10,937 bases of DNA. It comes from Stramenopiles sp. TOSAG23-2. Lineage: Eukaryota > Sar. Position numbers and translations under genes: made by a program. The stretch lies in assembly GCA_900128395.1 (NCBI GenBank), contig LT649974.1, forward strand, positions 1-10,937. The letters are read 5' to 3'. Shown here in pieces: positions 6,189-10,937 of this stretch. The notes below the pieces were generated by a model. The model was given only the letters and a program-made list of their open reading frames with translations, was not told the DNA's origin and made no database searches. Numbering within the stretch: the stretch's first letter is position 1; every line of letters starts with the position of its first letter.

Positions 6189-6251
6189 CACGGGAAGTGT
6201 AAAATTATTATCATATAATATACGAGTATATAACTTAGATTTTAACCATCA
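6189..6251. repeat. Bipartite dispersed repeat, copy B (first copy at 2084-2132)
   Basis: Left block 6189-6211 and right block 6236-6251 match copy A at 22/23 and 16/16 bases, with TAACTTA at 6231-6237. This copy has a longer middle part (6212-6235). It ends 42 bases beyond the stop codon of the minus-strand kinesin gene, so it probably overlaps that gene's 3' untranslated region. Orientation relative to the minus-strand gene is the same as in copy A. Confidence 0.7.
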
Positions 6252-6292
6252 TCACACACACAGGCACAAAAAAGAACCATTTTACGAACTTT

Positions 6293-9200
6293 TTATAAAT
6301 TTAATCGTCTAGTAGTAGTTGATGAATTTTCATTATAATGTTTTTTTCTTTTATCTACTGTTTTTTTCCTCCAGCTGCCTGTTCTAGCTGCTTTTGCAGC
6401 ACTTTTGCCTGCTATATAGTACATTCCCAATGTATCGTTGGAAGGATTTCGAGTCTCCGCTTGTTTTTTTGGAGTTAAACTTTTTCGTTTTTCTGTTATT
6501 GTATTTTTTTTTCTAGTTGCTGTAACAGCTACTTTTACTTTTTGCCGAATTGTATTTTCTTGATCATGAGTGTGTTTATTTTTCCTTGCGTACCCACCAG
6601 CACCACCACGTGAATGAGCCGTCCTTTCAAAAACCTGTTTTAGTTGATTTCCCCCACCCGCGCTTTTCCTGTCGCGTTTATATCCTGCATTATTTTTGCT
6701 TTTTTCATGCAAACCAACCCATCCCTTTTCAAGCTCAATTGTATTATCATTTGATTTTTGTTCTTTTTCCAACTTTCTATTTGCTGCCGATTTAGCCGTT
6801 GCTTCTTGTCGTGCCCGTTGTGCCTCCGTTGGTTTTGTTAAACGAGATCCACTCCACATAGTATTTTTATGCTTTTTGATATTTACTTTTGCACTTTTGT
6901 TCTCTGTGACTGTTGCTACTGGCGGGGAAGGTGGTAGTGACTTATTATTACTCGCAAACATGGCACCAGTTATTTCTTCCAGCCCGATCATATCATAACT
7001 TTCACCGAGCTTTTCCTCAGATGATTTATCATCTACATGAATATTGCTTGGTGACGTCGAGTCTGCATTTTTATGACTATCATGTCGTGTTCCCGGCGGT
7101 GATAATTTCTTCTTTGCCTTATTCTTACTATAACTTAATTCACCTTTTAAATACGTAATAGTCTCTTCAAGTTTCTTCACTTTGCTATCCTTCTCAACGA
7201 GTCTTCTTACCAGCTGCTTTACCCGTTCATCTATTAGCTTTTTCTCCTTTTCCATTTCAACAATTTTTTTCTTCGCAATTGCCGTATGAGATTTTTGCAT
7301 CTGTTGCATTGTTTTTAAACTAGCTATGGTTTCCTCAGAAGATCCTGGTGCTGCAACTTTAATATTATCATATACAGTCGTCTTTGCTTTTAAGATGTCG
7401 TTGTTGTTAAAATCAATATCATCATTATCCATTAAAAGGGCACGCGCAACAGCTTCATCTTGCTCCAAAGTGACCTTATTTAAATGTTGTTGAAATTCTG
7501 TTCGTTGTATATCTGTAGCAGTTCTTGATTGTTCTAATTGCGACATTGCTTTATTATATTTATCTCGTGCACGTGTTGCATCTTGCTTTACTACCCAAAG
7601 TTTCTTTTTTTGTGATACGTACATATCAAAAAGAGTTTGCAGTGTTAATCTTACTTCTGATGCATCGCGGACAGATTTCGAAAAATTTTTTGCATACTCC
7701 TTTACTTTTTTATCGTTTCTTTCTATTTTGTCAACCATTTCCTTTAAAATGGTTCTTTCATAATCAATCTTATCCTTACTCTCGCTGATCATTTCCTCCA
7801 ATTCTTCCAGAATTTTTTCTTTATCTTCGCTATCTGTTTTTAATATTTTCTTTCGTTCATTTTCCATATGATTTAAATCTTGATTTGAGTCCTCAAGTTT
7901 TTGTAATTTTCTATCAAGTTCCATATTAGCCTTTTTATGGTTGAATATATACGACGCTTTCTGTTCCAAATTATTCTGAATGTTCAATAATGTTTTTGTT
8001 TTATTACTATTCGTATCTCGTTGTTTCCTGTTGTTGTTGTTGTTATTAGCATTGTTATTGTTGGCATTTCTTCCACGATTTGTTCCTAATTTTCGCATCG
8101 TTAATTTTCGTATTTTTTTTTGAGCATGATTAATTTGAGTAGCCCTTGCCTTTAACAATTTATCACTTTGCTTTTTTTGCGATGTTAACTGGTTGATTTT
8201 ATATTGATTCTTCGTTGCTACTTTACGCAAACGTGAAATCTCTAGCTGCCGTTTTTTCATTTCATCCCGAAAATCTTTCTGTTTCTTTGCTGCAGTTTTC
8301 ATTAATCTTATTTTTTGCTCCTTTAACGTTTCTAATTCTTTACGTGCTTTTTCAACTTGACCATGGTTACCTCGTTTCATATTTGAAAAGTTACGGAATT
8401 CTGCTAATTTTTTTTGCTGCTTACGTAATATTTTATCTTTCTCATGTAATTTTTTAGCCAATGCTTGTTTCACTTCTTTTTGTTTTTCTGTTGCAGCATT
8501 TTCTAAACTTTCCATTTCATGTAAAAGTTGATCACGTTCATTCTCAGTTTGTTTTACTTGTGAATCTAATTGCAACATTTTCTCTGTGTAAAATTTCTTC
8601 ATGTTTTCAAATTTTACGTTTCCTTCTTCAATTTGTTTGATTAAATCTTCTTTCATTTTGATACCGGCTTCTATGTCAGCAACATTTCTTTCAAGGTCGT
8701 GTTGATTTTCTTGGAAACTACTTTCAAGTTCTTTCGTTTCTTCGTCCTCCTCCTCCTCATCCCCTTCGTCGTCCATAGCAATATCATCAATGGGCATGTT
8801 GTTAGTATCATCTTTTGGATCGCTACTTGTTTCATTCACTGCTGCATTTTTTCGTAATTGCAATGCTGCTTGTTCCTCTGCTAATTGCACTTTTGCTCGT
8901 TTCAATATATCGTTATCTACAGTCCAACTTGGTGAGCATAAACTATCACGACGTCTGTAACCATTTTTTCTAGCACTGCCATATGCGCCAACTGGTGTAC
9001 TAACAAAATCATATGAAGCCCTTCTGTTCTCTTTTTTTACCGCTTCTAGCTGTTTCCTCAATTGATTGATTAACGTTTGATTCTCAATCAAAACATTATA
9101 ATTTTTATCATCTTTAACATCTTTTACTTCAATACCTGCATCCACTAATTGTTGTCTCATAGCATCTCGTTCTGCCAAGGCAGCAATTTTTTCATCGTTA

Positions 9201-10657
9201 CTTGTACTTAATTTTTGTTTCGTCTCTTTCAAAATTTTTGTCACTCGTTGTAATTCGCCATCTAACTCACCGACACGTTGAAACAGATTATTGCTACCAT
9301 TACGACTTTCATTTGGAGTGACACTTATAGGAGAATCGATATTTTCAAACAATTCCTTCAAATTTACAATTTTGCCACCTTTATTTACTAATGCTAATTT
9401 TAAAATTTCAATTTGATTTTTTAATTTTGCAATTTGTGCTGAATGTGCATCACGATTGATAATAGCTTTATTTTGTATGTTCCGAGCACGATTTGCATAT
9501 TTTAAAGTCGATAACGTTTCTGAGAAATTCGTATCAGCTGGGGATACACATGCAATCATCAATGTCTTGCTATTACCACCTAGAGAATCTTGTAACATTC
9601 GTGTTAAAATTGAATCACGATATGGTACATGTTGTCCACGTTTCTTTGGATCTCCAAGTGCTGATATTACATTACCCAATGCCAATAAACCAACATTAAT
9701 ATTTATTCCCTCTTTCAATCTTTGCCCAACTGCACCGGTTTTTTTAGCCCGTTCGCTACCAGCTAAATCAACAAAATGAAATTTTGATGATCGTACCTCA
9801 GAGTGACTACTATTGGTATTGTTAATTAATAAATTACTATTATTATTGTTGTTTTTTTCTTCCTCCTCTTCTTCTTTTATTTGATTGTTATTATTATTGT
9901 TGCTATTTACAATGGTTTGACGTTGTTCAAGAAATAATGTAAATATTGCATGTGATCTAGATGAATGAGCATTCATCAATGTACTACCTGTTGTCCTACA
10001 CATGCTACCACGCTCTAAACAACGCATCATGTCTTCTTCACTATTTACACTTTCTGTTTTACATCCTACGGCAGCTATTTGACCATTTTGTAAAGTTCGT
10101 AAATGAATGCCATGTTCACCGTTTCCACTGCCTACTGGATCTAATAAATCCCTCATATCTTCCCCATATATTTCCATAAATTCCACACGTACAGAAAATT
10201 CTATTTCCGGGGTATCTTTTTTTATTTGCTCGATTCTCTTAAAAATATCTGCCGCGACAGTTGGTATTAATCCCATTTCTTCCTTTCGTATACCTATATT
10301 ATTTCCACTTCCCATAGTAAAAGTTTTTCCACTACCAGTTTGACCATATGCAAATATAGTTGCGTTGTATCCATCAAAAGCTGCATCTACTAAAGATTTT
10401 ACACTACCATTATACACGTCTCTTTGTTTTGAAGATGGCCCATACACTTGATCGTACGTAAAACATCGTTTTTTCCCCATCAATACTTGTGGTCTTGATT
10501 TATCTGGTATTCCAATACATTCATGACTGCGTTCAATTTTTTCTTTTCCAATTAAAGGTCGTATACGTAATGCAACACGCACACATTCGGCATCTTTTGT
10601 CGACGTTGCGTCTGATGATGATGATGGTATATTTACATTCTCAGCGATAGATGCCAT
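6293..10657 (-). CDS. Kinesin-4 family motor (KIF4/FRA1-like chromokinesin), 1454 aa
   Basis: This is an ATP-driven, N-terminal motor kinesin moving on microtubules. Motor domain about 24-400: P-loop GQTGSGKT (105-112), switch I NAHSSRSH (229-236), switch II DLAGSE (297-302), then neck YANRARNIQNKAIIN (387-401), which closely resembles KIF4. A long coiled coil follows (about 405-545, 585-850, 890-1180). Its 770-850 part (KELETLKEQKIRLM, then repeated KK/RK spacing) is the conserved kinesin-4 rod. The tail (1185-1454) is basic and disordered, with one full CDK-type site T1395-P-K-K. Oddities: an Asn/Glu-rich insert (251-285) in loop 10 of the motor, an acidic block (624-640), poly-Asn interrupting the rod (865-876), and no cysteine after Cys574, so the Cys-rich tail domain of animal KIF4 is absent. 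Family members act in spindle midzone, chromosome or wall-fibre organisation; the role here is inferred. ATG start, TAA stop, no introns. Confidence 0.95.
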   Translation of the reverse strand: MASIAENVNIPSSSSDATSTKDAECVRVALRIRPLIGKEKIERSHECIGIPDKSRPQVLMGKKRCFTYDQVYGPSSKQRDVYNGSVKSLVDAAFDGYNATIFAYGQTGSGKTFTMGSGNNIGIRKEEMGLIPTVAADIFKRIEQIKKDTPEIEFSVRVEFMEIYGEDMRDLLDPVGSGNGEHGIHLRTLQNGQIAAVGCKTESVNSEEDMMRCLERGSMCRTTGSTLMNAHSSRSHAIFTLFLEQRQTIVNSNNNNNNQIKEEEEEEKNNNNNSNLLINNTNSSHSEVRSSKFHFVDLAGSERAKKTGAVGQRLKEGININVGLLALGNVISALGDPKKRGQHVPYRDSILTRMLQDSLGGNSKTLMIACVSPADTNFSETLSTLKYANRARNIQNKAIINRDAHSAQIAKLKNQIEILKLALVNKGGKIVNLKELFENIDSPISVTPNESRNGSNNLFQRVGELDGELQRVTKILKETKQKLSTSNDEKIAALAERDAMRQQLVDAGIEVKDVKDDKNYNVLIENQTLINQLRKQLEAVKKENRRASYDFVSTPVGAYGSARKNGYRRRDSLCSPSWTVDNDILKRAKVQLAEEQAALQLRKNAAVNETSSDPKDDTNNMPIDDIAMDDEGDEEEEDEETKELESSFQENQHDLERNVADIEAGIKMKEDLIKQIEEGNVKFENMKKFYTEKMLQLDSQVKQTENERDQLLHEMESLENAATEKQKEVKQALAKKLHEKDKILRKQQKKLAEFRNFSNMKRGNHGQVEKARKELETLKEQKIRLMKTAAKKQKDFRDEMKKRQLEISRLRKVATKNQYKINQLTSQKKQSDKLLKARATQINHAQKKIRKLTMRKLGTNRGRNANNNNANNNNNNRKQRDTNSNKTKTLLNIQNNLEQKASYIFNHKKANMELDRKLQKLEDSNQDLNHMENERKKILKTDSEDKEKILEELEEMISESKDKIDYERTILKEMVDKIERNDKKVKEYAKNFSKSVRDASEVRLTLQTLFDMYVSQKKKLWVVKQDATRARDKYNKAMSQLEQSRTATDIQRTEFQQHLNKVTLEQDEAVARALLMDNDDIDFNNNDILKAKTTVYDNIKVAAPGSSEETIASLKTMQQMQKSHTAIAKKKIVEMEKEKKLIDERVKQLVRRLVEKDSKVKKLEETITYLKGELSYSKNKAKKKLSPPGTRHDSHKNADSTSPSNIHVDDKSSEEKLGESYDMIGLEEITGAMFASNNKSLPPSPPVATVTENKSAKVNIKKHKNTMWSGSRLTKPTEAQRARQEATAKSAANRKLEKEQKSNDNTIELEKGWVGLHEKSKNNAGYKRDRKSAGGGNQLKQVFERTAHSRGGAGGYARKNKHTHDQENTIRQKVKVAVTATRKKNTITEKRKSLTPKKQAETRNPSNDTLGMYYIAGKSAAKAARTGSWRKKTVDKRKKHYNENSSTTTRRLNL

Positions 10658-10840
10658 TGTTCGTATTAATTTGTTTTGTTTGTTTTTTTCTGTTAATGAT
10701 GCTATGGAATGAATTACTAATGTATTAACAATCGTATATGGTTGAAAGGAGTTTTGCTATTTTTTGTATTGTGATTTCTATGAATTATTTTTTTTTTATT
10801 ATTGTTGTTTTTTTTTCTCGAGTTGTAACGTCCACATGGA

Positions 10841-10867
10841 CATCATCTGCCAGCTGGGCCAGCCCAG
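10841..10867. repeat. Short GC-rich palindromic island upstream of the kinesin gene
   Basis: CCAGCTGG (10850-10857) is a perfect palindrome. It overlaps the inverted repeat CTGGGC-CA-GCCCAG (10854-10867). The island lies about 195 bases upstream of the kinesin start in otherwise AT-rich DNA. It shares GCCCAG/CTGGGC with the islands upstream of the kinase and in the divergent spacer. Confidence 0.5.
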
Positions 10868-10883
10868 TCAATTTTTTTTAGAG

Positions 10884-10933
10884 AACGATACGTTAGCATG
10901 GAATAGCATTGAGGTCCAAAATAAAGTATCGTT
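10884..10933. repeat. Short inverted repeat AACGATAC / GTATCGTT at the window edge
   Basis: AACGATAC (10884-10891) is complementary to GTATCGTT (10926-10933), and the left arm is itself part of AACG-ATA-CGTT (10884-10894). With 8-base arms this may be chance. It lies in the upstream region of the kinesin gene, and the far side is cut by the end of the window. Confidence 0.3.
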
Positions 10934-10937
10934 ATGT

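Larger units (their letters stand above)
5673..6292. other. Tail-to-tail intergenic spacer, tetraspanin / kinesin
   Basis: This 620-base spacer shows no credible gene. It contains TA microsatellites, an ATTAAA word at 5764-5769 about 90 bases after the tetraspanin stop (possible poly(A) signal), a nested inverted repeat (5721-5837), several TTCGTA/TTCATAC words at 5830-5925, a stretch of more balanced, CpG-containing sequence at about 5940-6060, and the second copy of the bipartite repeat (6189-6251). Confidence 0.6.

Noticed and set aside
6011-6202. Plus-strand open frame of 63 codons with hydrophobic content
   Set aside because: It starts with GTG, has no family resemblance, and its end overlaps copy B of the dispersed repeat, so it is most likely chance.
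6550-10343. Multiple plus-strand frames of 70-110 codons inside the kinesin gene
   Set aside because: These are antisense shadows of a clearly real 1454-codon kinesin frame.
1-10937. tRNA or rRNA genes
   Set aside because: No B-box-like GGTTCGA word with a matching cloverleaf, and no rRNA core sequence, was found on either strand by eye.

Overview
The window looks like nuclear DNA of an AT-rich, gene-dense, intron-poor unicellular eukaryote. It carries four long intact reading frames with clearly eukaryotic products: a protein kinase, a secretory-pathway protein, a tetraspanin and a kinesin-4 motor. No ribosome-binding sites or operons are visible. Stops TGA, TGA, TAG and TAA are all used, so the standard code is probable. 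Three of the four proteins carry poly-asparagine runs encoded by mixed AAT/AAC codons. The tyrosine-pair/CxxC tail of the second protein and the overall gene style remind me of stramenopiles such as diatoms, but that is memory-based and weak. I do not name a species.

Layout, left to right: (1) 1-473, upstream region with a GC-rich repeat island. (2) 474-1679 (+), divergent Ser/Thr kinase. (3) 1680-2234, tail-to-tail AT-rich spacer with copy A of a bipartite repeat. (4) 2235-3899 (-), unnamed secreted or lumenal protein. (5) 3900-4886, head-to-head spacer with a pyrimidine tract, a CTGGTACA tandem repeat, a cluster of GCATGC palindromes, a 14-bp palindrome and a TATA box. (6) 4887-5672 (+), tetraspanin-like protein with an EF-hand-type calcium loop at its N-terminus. 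(7) 5673-6292, tail-to-tail spacer with a foldback and copy B of the bipartite repeat. (8) 6293-10657 (-), kinesin-4 (KIF4/FRA1-like). (9) 10658-10937, its upstream region with another GC-rich island.

The genes alternate +, -, +, - and do not form an obvious pathway. The notable order is in the spacers. The three spacers lying upstream of genes contain GC-rich, palindrome-rich islands that share the word GCCCAG/CTGGGC. Both tail-to-tail spacers contain the same AT-rich element in the same orientation. The best candidates for something undescribed are the calcium-loop tetraspanin, the secreted protein with its C-terminal CxxC/CxxC plus YY-ladder module, and the spacer punctuation. No tRNA, rRNA, CRISPR array or transposase gene was recognised. 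All assignments are by eye, without searches.
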